Positions 9,863-18,342 of a DNA stretch of 64,000 nucleotides are shown piece by piece. Positions within the stretch are counted from its first letter, which is position 1. Each line of letters starts with the position of its first letter. The translations under genes were made by a program, and so were the position numbers. This DNA is from Trichomonas vaginalis G3 (Eukaryota; Parabasalia; Trichomonadida; Trichomonadidae). A model generated the notes under the pieces. The model was not told the DNA's origin and made no database searches. It saw only the letters and a list, made by a program, of their open reading frames with translations. The DNA lies in NCBI RefSeq assembly GCF_026262505.1, contig NC_067208.1:14889962-14953961 (forward strand), written 5' to 3'.

Positions 9863-9883
9863 AAAATTCTTTGTTAAGGCTAT

Positions 9884-10363
9884 TTAATATTCAAGCATTA
9901 ACATTATCGAATAATAATCCTTTGAATCATAATCGATAATAATTGACCTTTCACCAGTTTCTATCGTTTGTTTTATTTCTTTTTGTTCCCCACTATCTGG
10001 ATCGGTCATTGTAATTGTTTTTGTTATAGTATCAGCTTTATCTTTAACTTCAATCTTTTTTCCATCGGGATATTTAAACCAAAATTCCAAAAATTCGATA
10101 TTGTCAATCTGTTCATATTTTAATCTATCAATTACATTTTTAATACCATCTGAAAATCTTATGAAATGGTCATTATATGGGTTTGATTGAACTAAATTTG
10201 AATGAAGTGAAATATAACCTGTTGATGAATATGACACTGACTCATATTTTCTGAAAACACTAAAATTTATAACATGAATGAATTTCTTATTCGTTGAATT
10301 TATGAATTCTTGAGGTAATCTTATTCTAGTTTTATTTATCACTGGAAAATAACGCTTTACCAT
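9884..10363 (-). CDS. Unknown beta-rich protein, element A (159 aa)
   Basis: The start is taken at the ATG giving MVKRYFPVINKTRIRL; the longer frame has no earlier ATG. The sequence is rich in Ser/Tyr/Ile strands, with FLEFWFKYPDGKKIEVKD near the middle and an acidic tail. There is a weak resemblance to the conserved end of the triplicated virion-like protein of element B (SDFQVWFTTNG), but too weak to rely on. The gene is divergent from the penton-like gene with only 19 bases between the two ATGs, so they must share a promoter region. Confidence 0.55.
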   Translation of the reverse strand: MVKRYFPVINKTRIRLPQEFINSTNKKFIHVINFSVFRKYESVSYSSTGYISLHSNLVQSNPYNDHFIRFSDGIKNVIDRLKYEQIDNIEFLEFWFKYPDGKKIEVKDKADTITKTITMTDPDSGEQKEIKQTIETGERSIIIDYDSKDYYSIMLMLEY

Positions 10364-10382
10364 ATTTTTAATCGTAATAAAA

Positions 10383-11093
10383 ATGTCAATTATCAATATT
10401 ATTTCGAATAATAGTTGTGAATTAAATTTAACAGTTAGCGGAATTTATAATGTTACTCTCGTTTCTGTGAGTGGTAAATTTAATCCCATTCTTTTAGACC
10501 CTTCAGATTATATATCATTTATTAAAGATGACCATGAAAAAACGTATGATATGTATATAAATAATGTGATAGCGAAATGGGATATTAACATGATTTTAAG
10601 TTATTTAAACGAATCATTTATCGTATGGTATGAAGAAAATTTTAAATCAAAACCTGATAAACTTTTTGAACTTGATGAAATAAATAACCTTATTAAATTC
10701 CCGCTGAAAATTAAATTTTGTACTCCTCATCTTCGTTCATTGTTGGGAATATTAAATTTTGAAAAAGATGTTGGGGATGTTTTGTATTCTGACACCGGTT
10801 CCAATTTCATTTTAATCAAATGTGATAAAGTTAATACCCCAATGAGATTTTCACATCAAACATTAGACCCTAACTCTTACCCATCAATACAAAACATTTT
10901 ATCCATCAACTTAAACACATTTTCTTTATCATATCCGTTTCAATTATCTGGGAATTCATTTATTCTTCATTCAAAAGATTTATCAAATATTAAATTTAGA
11001 ATAACTGACCTATTTGATTGTGATTTAGAATTTATGAATGAAATATTATGGCAATTTCAAATAGAAAAAATAGCTGATGAGATAACAGATTAA
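10383..11093 (+). CDS. Penton-like minor capsid protein, element A
   Basis: The 236-residue protein resembles the element B protein at 40082: ILLDPSDYISFIKDDHEKTY here lines up with LLTPEDFIVVNGKKYSFEDT there, and the C-terminal IKFRITDLFDCDLEF lines up with ITLTLVDANFVPVKL. In Polintons the minor capsid (penton) protein is a single jelly roll that fills the five-fold vertices. Position downstream of the CCG-motif gene is the same in both elements. The assignment rests on eye alignment. Confidence 0.65.
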   Translation: MSIINIISNNSCELNLTVSGIYNVTLVSVSGKFNPILLDPSDYISFIKDDHEKTYDMYINNVIAKWDINMILSYLNESFIVWYEENFKSKPDKLFELDEINNLIKFPLKIKFCTPHLRSLLGILNFEKDVGDVLYSDTGSNFILIKCDKVNTPMRFSHQTLDPNSYPSIQNILSINLNTFSLSYPFQLSGNSFILHSKDLSNIKFRITDLFDCDLEFMNEILWQFQIEKIADEITD

Positions 11094-11117
11094 ATATTTA
11101 TTTTTAAATCATAATAA

Positions 11118-12172
11118 ATGATTAAACAACAGCAACTTAAGGCGCAAAGCACCCAGGTCCTTCAGACCATTACATACGCCATATATGCATATAATTCAAA
11201 GACGGCAGAACAAACGCAAAGGTTGAAATATGGAGATTTGGAGATAGTATTGAAAAATGACCATTTCGAATTCGTTTGCAAAGGTGGTGCAGTGATATCA
11301 AATATAAAAGAAATTTTATTTATGAATTCAAAAATTAAAGGAATAACGGATGATATAACATCAATTCCACCAGAAGAACAGAGATATTACGCATTAAATG
11401 CATTTCCTAAAGTTTTGAAGATTGGAAGATTTAATTTAAATGAGGAATTCATAGAAGGTTTCCTAAATGACATAATGAAGAAGGTGGATAAGGAATATGT
11501 GGATAGTGAGTTAAATAAGAAGGCAAATTTGGTTTATGTTGATGAAAAAGATAATGAAATTAAAGAAAAGGTTGAATGGTATCATGAATGGACATCGGAG
11601 ACTTTTAAAGTTAAAGCCGATACAGGATGGGTTTCAGGATGTTTAGACCTTAAAGCAGATAAAACTTATGTAGATGAAAATTATGCAAAGAAGTCGGAAG
11701 TAAATGATGTGATTACAAGCATGAAAAATGAAATACTTCAAACATTATATCCTGTTGGTTCTATTTATACGTCAATGAATCAACAAATCCAGCAACAGTT
11801 TTAGGTTTTGGTATGTGGAAGCAGATTGTAGATAAATTCTTATACTGTGCTAGATATTCAAAGCAAACAGGAGGTTCGAAGAAAATTAAAGAAGCAAACC
11901 TTCCACCGCACACTCATACAGGAACTACAAACACAACAGGTAATCATTCACATTCAATAACAAAAAGAGGTTATACAAATCTTGCAGCGGGTTCGAATAG
12001 ACAGGGAATGAATAGATCTGATATTTCAACTGACCCAGTAGATTCAAGCACAGGTATTTTCTGTGGAACCGCAGGAAATCATTCACACACTTTCACAACA
12101 AATCCAACAGGCTCGGGTAAAGATTACATGCCACCATTTGTGACTGTATTCGCATGGTACCGCGTTCATTGA
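11118..12172 (+). CDS. Fibre-like protein with phage tail-collar-type C-terminus (broken)
   Basis: The first part has repeated ADKTYVDENYAKKSEV-type segments, typical of trimeric fibre shafts, and ends at LYPVGSIYTSMN. The last part has MWKQIVDKFLYCARYSKQTGGS, LPPHTHTG, HSHS and DYMPPFVTVFAWYRV, the pattern of short tail-fibre/collar or baseplate gp10-like trimerisation domains of phages, with His-rich metal-binding turns. Element B encodes a homologue at 55599-57328. It is most likely a receptor-binding spike at the vertices, by analogy with adenovirus fibre. This copy looks broken. Confidence 0.72.
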
Positions 12173-12280
12173 ATGTGCTTGAGCCCAGACCTTTGGGTCA
12201 AGGCTTACCGAATGAACTAAATATATTTTATGTCTGTAATTAATTAGGTAATGAAGTAATGGATGAACTGCAGAAATAAT
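12173..12280. other. 3' flank of the fibre gene with a perfect stem-loop
   Basis: TTGAGCCCAGACCTTTGGGTCAAG at 12179-12202 folds as a stem (GACC/GGTC with flanking pairs) after the fibre gene stop. It could help end the transcript. No gene is seen. Confidence 0.3.
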
Positions 12281-12366
12281 GTTTACGTTAAGTGACTCAA
12301 AGAGTCCGGAGACAAAGTCTCATGTTTACGTTAAGTGACTCAAAGAGTCCGGAGACAAAGTCTCAT
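12281..12366 (+). repeat. Twin-hairpin repeat, two 43-bp copies
   Basis: Each copy starts GTTTACGTTAAGT and then holds two adjacent mini-hairpins, GACTC-AAA-GAGTC and GAGAC-AAA-GTCTC, separated by CG. Two full copies are followed by a short partial copy. The same unit recurs at 13323-13360 and 13495-13580. Confidence 0.85.
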
Positions 12367-12511
12367 GTTTACGTTAATGGTTTTTAGGTTATTCAATAAT
12401 TAATTATTTTTGAATAACTGAACGTGTCACTATGTCACCATGTGTCACCAGGTTAATTAACTTCTTTTAAAAATGATGACAGCATGACATTTTGACAACA
12501 TTTACGAAAAT
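12367..12511 (+). repeat. Block repeat with GTCAC palindrome (forward copy 1)
   Basis: This AT-rich block holds GGTTATTCAATAATTAATTA, then GTGTCACTATGTCACCATG and GACATTTTGACAACA. Similar forward copies lie at about 13363-13494 and 13581-13715, and reversed copies at about 16123-16230 and 16246-16350. Possible roles are an origin-like or protein-binding array; the KilA-N gene lies between copies. Confidence 0.8.
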
Positions 12512-12585
12512 TTGATGCAGCCCAAAAATAAAGTTAGTTTTAAAATTATTTTTATTTATTTTTTATTTTGTATGTAAGAACAGAA
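12512..12585 (+). promoter_or_regulatory. Conserved upstream box of the KilA-N gene
   Basis: The box reads AAATAAAGTTAGTTTT, then T-rich DNA ending TTTTTTATTTTGTATGTAA about 10 bases before the ATG. The first half recurs at 13724-13770 before the primase-helicase gene. The whole box recurs, nearly base for base, before two KilA-N genes of element B (45263-45325 and 45965-46025). This is strong evidence for a shared promoter. Confidence 0.75.
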
Positions 12586-13250
12586 ATGTCAGTCGAAGCA
12601 AAAACATTCACGAACAAATCTAATGGCGAAACATTCACAAAAGGCACTTATAACGGTATTGAAGTCTTACGTAGAGACAAGGATGGTTACATTAATGCAA
12701 CAAAGATGGCAAGAGAAGCGGAAAGGTTAAACCATTTAAACAGATTTCTCAATAGTACTAAAATGCAGGAAATTCTTGAGTTTTGGTTGAAAGAATACGG
12801 TGGAGCCAAAAGTGGCTCAACCTCAAAACAAGCATTTTATGAGCTTACTAGGGGTGTTATAAATGAATTCAAAGGTATTTACATACATCCTGACCTCGTT
12901 CATTTTGTTGCTGAATGGTGCTCTGTAAAGTATGCATTTTATGTCAAAGATATTATGGACTCCATAGACAAGAAAGTTCATGAGAAATTAGATGAAGAAG
13001 AACTTGAAGATACAGTAGAGAATGCTAAACCTTGTTCGAACAAGAAGTTAGAAAAATGTGCGAAAAACAAAATGAACATGAACGTGAGATATATTATAGT
13101 TATAGAGATTCTCCATACGAACTAGACCAATGGGAACAAGAAGATTTAAAGAGAGAATTTAGAGAATATGAACTCGCTAAGATAGCATTAGAAACTGCAG
13201 AAAAGAAGTTAAAAGTTTGGGGTCGTTTTGTAAAAAAATATTGTGAGTAA
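12586..13250 (+). CDS. KilA-N domain protein, element A (broken)
   Basis: The N-terminal part matches the KilA-N DNA-binding domain: KGTYNGIEVLRRDKDGYINA, then TKMAREAERLNHLNRFLNST, and IYIHPDLVHFVAEWCSVKYA near residues 98-117. KilA-N proteins are common in large DNA viruses and phages as regulators. The region downstream encodes a charged coiled-coil tail (EFREYELAKIALETAEKKL). The start at 12586 (MSVEAKTF) is chosen because the shared box ends there and there is no earlier ATG in frame. A 128-bp part of this gene is almost repeated in element B at 47803-47930. The gene looks broken. Confidence 0.75.
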
Positions 13251-13322
13251 ATGAACCATTTATTTTTGTCATAAAGACGCAACGTGGCGGGGCATAGCCC
13301 ATGACCCAAAAATATATTTTAT

Positions 13323-13360
13323 CGTTAAGTGACTCAAAGAGTCCGGAGACAAAGTCTCAT
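13323..13360 (+). repeat. Twin-hairpin repeat, third copy
   Basis: This copy contains the same GACTC-AAA-GAGTC and GAGAC-AAA-GTCTC stems as 12281-12366. It lacks the first GTTTA of the unit. Confidence 0.8.
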
Positions 13361-13362
13361 GT

Positions 13363-13494
13363 TTTCAGGTTATTCAATAATTAATTATTTTTGAAGAACT
13401 GAAGGTGTCACTATGTCACCATGTCACCAGGTTATTTAACTTCTCTGAAAAAATGAGACAACATGACATTTTGACAACAGTCCTGGAAATAAAT
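13363..13494 (+). repeat. Block repeat with GTCAC palindrome (forward copy 2)
   Basis: It contains GGTGTCACTATGTCACCATG and GACATTTTGACAACAG and is nearly the same as 13581-13715. Confidence 0.8.
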
Positions 13495-13580
13495 GTTTAC
13501 GTTAAGTGACTCAAAGAGTCCGGAGACAAAGTCTCATGTTTACGTTAAGTGACTCAAAGAGTCCGGAGACAAAGTCTCAT
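13495..13580 (+). repeat. Twin-hairpin repeat, copies four and five
   Basis: Two further 43-bp units in tandem have the same stems and spacing as 12281-12366. Confidence 0.85.
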
Positions 13581-13715
13581 GTTTACGTTAATGTTTTCAG
13601 GTTATTCAATAATTAATTATTTTTGAAGAACTGAAGGTGTCACTATGTCACCATGTCACCAGGTTATTTAACTTCTCTGAAAAAATGAGACAACATGACA
13701 TTTTGACAACAGTCC
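13581..13715 (+). repeat. Block repeat with GTCAC palindrome (forward copy 3)
   Basis: This is the third forward copy, ending just before the box upstream of the primase-helicase gene. Confidence 0.8.
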
Positions 13716-13723
13716 TGGAAATA

Positions 13724-13784
13724 TGATGCAGCCCAAAAATAAAGTTAGTTTTAAAATTATTTTTATTTTTTTATTCCTATATAA
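13724..13784 (+). promoter_or_regulatory. Conserved upstream box of the primase-helicase gene
   Basis: It shares about 50 bases with 12512-12565, including GATGCAGCCCAAAAATAAAG and GTTAGTTTTAAAATTATTTT, and ends CTATATAAATG. Two replication/regulation genes of the element thus carry one promoter type. Confidence 0.7.
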
Positions 13785-16097
13785 ATGACAGCAACAAACA
13801 ACAACAGCAACTATATCGTTTCTGATGAAAAAGTTATTGATTCATTAGCTGAGGAATTAGTTGTGGCAGAAACTAAAACCCTCAACGAAAGAATTGGTGA
13901 AAACAAGATTGATTTACATAACTACCTCAAACACGATGGAGGAAGAGGAAGGAAAACTGGTATGGCTTTATTAGTAAATAAAATTTCAAATTTAACGATT
14001 ATAGATGTTGATATCAATAAATCGTACAATGATGAACTTAAAGAAACAGTTAGAAAAGACATTCTATCAAAACTTTCGGATAAAGATGTTATCGTTAAAA
14101 CCGCTTCAGGAGGTCTTCACATTTATTGCAACACTAATTTCTTCTATGCAGTTTCGAACAGAATGATTAAATGTTATTCCTGCAATGATTATGATATTGA
14201 CATAATGACTTCTATGGATGATTCAAAGCGTTCTTTAGTGGTTATGGCTGATTCAAGAGTTCGCAAGAATGCAACAGAACCAATCAATACATACTCATTC
14301 ATTCGTGGAAGTTACGATTCAACATTAACTAGAACAGTGAATGATATATTAAATGATTTGAATATTAAGGTAAGAGTTGAACAGAAGAACGAAGAAATAA
14401 AGACTATTATGAATGAAAACAAAGATGTAAACATTGACGATAAACTTGCCCAGAGCATAGTTGATGGCATCAGTGATTTTGAAGTACATAATGACGGTGG
14501 AAACATGAATTTAGAAAAAGAAATAACATTATTCACACTGTTTCAAGCAATTAATTCGTTACCGGATCATTTAATTAATGAAGCATACGATAACGTTTAT
14601 AACTTCTGCAGCTTAACTGAAAATGCAAAAAGTAATTTTGAAAAAGCACGTAGTAGATATGCACATTTAATGACTTCTCCATTTGTTTTAGTGAAGATTC
14701 TAAAACTATACCAAAAGGAATATTATGATGAATATGTTTTACCTTTATTACGTAAGCCAAAAATAACATTTGATATCAAACTTGATGACTCGTTTTTGAT
14801 AATGGATATTAGACGCAAAGCTGAAAATCATCAGTATAAAAACAGTTCTGAAGTAATTGAGGATTTATCACGTGTAATCCGTTTTGTAGATTGTGGAAAT
14901 AAACACTTCATTCAAAAGGACTATAATATCCACGACAAAATGAATCAAATATCATTCGTTCTTCAGTCAAACATGAAAGAGTCACTCAAAATGATTAAAT
15001 TATTTAAAGAAGAAGGTAAAACAATAACAGCATGGGACGTACTACTAAATCAATTGTCTTCATTAACCGTTAAGGGTGTTTGCTTTAAATCTGATTCTCC
15101 AGATGTTTTCTCAACGTTTCAAGGTTATAAATACAACGTTCTCGAAAAAGTAGATTACTCAAAAATTGAGATGTTTATGAATTTCATTAAAGAAGCCATT
15201 TGTGATAATAACGATGAAGTGTATAAATACATACTCGGCTGGATTGCATCAATGATTCAACATCCTGGAATCAAGAATGAAACAGCAATTATTTTGAAAG
15301 GACTTCAGGGAACAGGTAAAAACAGATTTACAGACATTATTTCTGAACTTCTCGCTGGTTATTCATGTAAAAACATTACCGAAATAGGTGAGCTAACGGG
15401 TAATTTCAATTCAGTAGTTGAGAATAAAATGTTTCTTGTACTTAATGAACTCAAGAATGTAGGTGAAGACAGACTCGCAAACTTCAACGCTTTGAAATCA
15501 ATTATTACGGATAATGAGATTAGAATTAATGAAAAGAATCAACCAGAAGAACTGCTCAGAATGTTGCCAATTTCATTTTGGTAACTAATAACGTCTACCC
15601 TGTCAAAATTGAAGTTGGAGACAGAAGATACGTAGTTTTAAGGGTTAATGGTAAATTTAAGGGTCAATTTGATTACTTCAAGAATTTGATGAATTCATGC
15701 ACAAAGGAATTTTATGATAATTTACTGACGTATTTTATGCAATATGACCTTTCATCATTTAATGTACGAATCATACCGATGACTGAAGCCAAACAAGATT
15801 TAATAGAATTATCAACAAATCCTTTAGATGTATGGATAAATACACATTATGATGAATTGTGTGCAGGTATGACGTTGTAAAAATGCTCTATTCTGCAAAC
15901 CATCAGACATGAAAGACAAGAATTTCCAAATGAGCATTAAGGATAAATGTGATAGGAAACAGAGAAGAATAGATGGTAAACAAACATGGTGTTATGTTTT
16001 GAAAGAAGAAATGAAAGGATTATATAAACAGGTTGAACCAAACGATAATGAGGATTCATTTACTGACGATGAAATACCTGTAAATGAGGCAGTATAA
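13785..16097 (+). CDS. Primase-polymerase plus SF3 helicase, element A (broken)
   Basis: The N-terminal part has archaeo-eukaryotic primase marks: LTIIDVDINKS near residue 70 (metal-binding acids), VIVKTASGGLHIYCN near 105, and DYDIDIMTS. A long middle leads to an SF3 helicase with Walker A KGLQGTGKNRF near residue 505 and Walker B MFLVLNELKN near 545. The region ends with a basic winged-helix-like tail (DRKQRRIDGKQTWCYVLKEE). It would prime and unwind element DNA. Element B has the helicase half only. This copy looks broken, at about two places. Confidence 0.82.
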
Positions 16098-16122
16098 AGT
16101 ATGATTTGAATTTTTTTTGCAT

Positions 16123-16350
16123 TAATCCCGCTGTGTTGTCAAAATGTCATGTTGTCATCATTTTTAAGAGAAGTTAATTAACCTGTGACATGGTGACATA
16201 GTGACACCTTCAGTTATTCAAAAATAATTCATAAATGCCTTCCTCCTTTCGTCCCGCTGTGTTGTCAAAATGTCATGTTGTCATCATTTTTAAGAGAAGT
16301 TAAATAACCTGGTGAACATGGTGACATAGTGACACCTTCAGTTATTCGAG
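16123..16350 (-). repeat. Two reversed copies of the GTCAC block repeat
   Basis: Both copies read TTGTCAAAATGTCATGTTGT and GGTGACATAGTGACACC on the plus strand, the reverse complement of the forward blocks at 12367-13715. The primase-helicase gene is therefore bracketed by inverted copies; such pairs can drive inversion or copy exchange. Confidence 0.8.
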
Positions 16351-16373
16351 ACGTTGTCGAAGAGGAATAAAAA

Positions 16374-16693
16374 TTAAATTTGGATTGAGTTTAAAAATTC
16401 ATCTTTATTAAATTCATTTCTTCCAATCAATTTATTTATTCTATTAAATTCTTTTATTTTTTGCTTCACCCAGTTTAAGATTGAACGGTAAGTTTCTAAT
16501 TTTTCGATTATTTCTTTCCTCTCTTCATCGTTTCAGTTCCATTAGTTTTATGGGCATCAGCCCCACCGCATTGCGGCTTCTTTTTGTAATAGCATATTTT
16601 TGATTTAATTCTGTTTAGTTTCTTTTTATATTCATCGTCAGGACTCTGAATCTTAATTAAATCAGGACTCTTGACTGCTTTGTTGTCACTCAT
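16374..16693 (-). CDS. Small charged coiled-coil protein, element A (broken)
   Basis: The gene starts MSDNKAVKSPDLIKIQSPDD and is Lys-rich (LNRIKSKICYYKKK). The end of the region encodes a helical stretch with ILNWVKQKIKEFNRINKLIG. It lies just downstream of the integrase on the same strand. The family is not recognised. It looks broken. Confidence 0.5.
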
Positions 16694-16761
16694 TTCTTAC
16701 GAAATAAAAAATTAAATATTATTTAAATATAATGGAGTAATAAAATAAATTGGAATTTCTA

Positions 16762-17770
16762 TTAATTATTGTCAACTTCAACTAATACATTGCCGTTAAT
16801 ATATCTAACAAATTCAGCTATTGTGTCAAATCTTCGTCTTCTTTTTGTCATTGATTTATCAGTTTTTCCATAATCGAGATGAATCAAACTTTATCCCCTT
16901 GTTTAAAATTCATGAGCCCCGAATTAATTTGTTCACGTTTAACATCATTTAACCTTTCCATTTGCTTTCTAATATATTCCCATTCTTTGAAATATCATTT
17001 TTCATTTCCACTGGTTTCATGTTTATAGTTTATGCCATGTATTATTGTAATATATACTAACTGTTGTATGATGGAGTCATGATTTCCATCCCAGTATATC
17101 TGACCGTTAACCCCTAACGCATCTCTAAGAGTTCTCATTACCGCATCAACTATTTTATTATGAAACGTATATGGAGAAGATGAGAAGTAAAAATTAATTT
17201 GTGGGAAATAATGAGCCATAGCTGCCTGAAATCCTTTATCACCATCACCCCTTATTTATCTACTCTTTCATGATCTAGTAAGTATTGTATAGCTCTTCTT
17301 GTTTCCTGTTCTGTTTTCCCTTTCACCGGAATGCAATATAAATATCTAGTGTTAATGTTAATGGCAAATAAATAAGTAACGTTTCCTTTTGAATATTCTA
17401 AATGATCTATTTCGTATGAATATGGATATGGTGCAAATGAAGGGCGACTAAATTTTTCCTTTAACGGTTGAATTTTTGGGTCAATTGGTTTATTTAATAT
17501 TTTGAAATCCTTTTTAAAATCTTTTTGCTTCTTTAATGTTTGAAATGGATATAATAAAGTGAATGATGAAGGATTAACTGAAGGAGGAGGCTGTACTGTC
17601 GTTGGATGTTTTGGTGTTGCAAGTGGTTTAATTTTATCCGCTTTGATTTTGGATTTCATTCCTTCCTTCATTAATTCTGGATGTATTCTATTCATTTGTT
17701 TTAAATATGCTGTATATAAAGGTTTGATATACTTTCCCGCTTCGAGTTTATGTTGAAGGATGAATTCCAA
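16762..17770 (-). CDS. rve integrase, element A (broken)
   Basis: The RNase H-fold core is visible: YSYEIDHLEYSKGNVTYLFA (first catalytic Asp in EIDHLEY), INTRYLYCIPVKGKTEQETR, and a C-terminal part with SSPYTFHNKIVDAVMRTLRD that supplies the Glu/Asp helix region. The end of the region encodes a basic stretch with KRRRRFDTIAEFV like the tail of Polinton integrases. It would insert the element with a 6-bp duplication, as seen at its ends. It looks broken, at about two places. Confidence 0.72.
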
Positions 17771-17797
17771 AAGTTGATCTTCATTTAAAAGTCGGGC

Positions 17798-18211
17798 TCA
17801 ATATGGTTTAACTAATGAATCATAAATTAAAGCTTGTGCATCATTTATGGTCTGAAGGGTTAGGGCGTTTTGCACCTTTAGCTGTTGTGGCTCAGGATTA
17901 TATAATTTATATAATTCATCAATATCTTCTTCTGTTAATACTTTATTTTTGAAATCTTTCAACTGTTTAAGTTGTGATTTAGTTTTTCCCTTTGAATATT
18001 CATTATTTTTAATTTTGTCTTTAATTTTAGAAATTATTTTATCATGATATTTCAAAATTTCATGTTTATAATATGGATAATAATAATCCATATCATCACC
18101 CGTTATATTGTTATCATGTTTTTGGAGATACGATTTTAATTCATAATAAGTAAGAAATTTTTGATTAAGTACTAAATCATAAATTAAATTTTTTAAATCT
18201 ACGCTATTCAT
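17798..18211 (-). CDS. Unknown helical protein upstream of the integrase (137 aa)
   Basis: A Lys/Tyr-rich helical protein starting MNSVDLKNLIYDLVLNQKF, with DKIISKIKDKIKNNEYSKGK in the middle. It ends 27 bases before the integrase frame on the same strand. It may be a separate gene or part of the integrase N-terminal region; I cannot decide. Confidence 0.45.
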   Translation of the reverse strand: MNSVDLKNLIYDLVLNQKFLTYYELKSYLQKHDNNITGDDMDYYYPYYKHEILKYHDKIISKIKDKIKNNEYSKGKTKSQLKQLKDFKNKVLTEEDIDELYKLYNPEPQQLKVQNALTLQTINDAQALIYDSLVKPY

Positions 18212-18342
18212 TTATATAAAAATAAAATAAGTGTTTTAAGGGTGCCCACCTCTTTGAATCATAGTATCAAAACCATCATTAACGGTTCCTTTTGTCTCTT
18301 CTGTGGCATTTCATTAAAAATAAAATTTTAAATTGTATTAAA

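Noticed and set aside
12575-12588. GTATGT...ACAG in the KilA-N box looked like a tiny trichomonad intron
   Set aside because: GTATGT is the trichomonad 5' splice consensus, but only about 14 bases separate it from ACAG, shorter than known introns there, and the branch/3' consensus ACTAACACACAG is absent. Better read as part of the promoter box.
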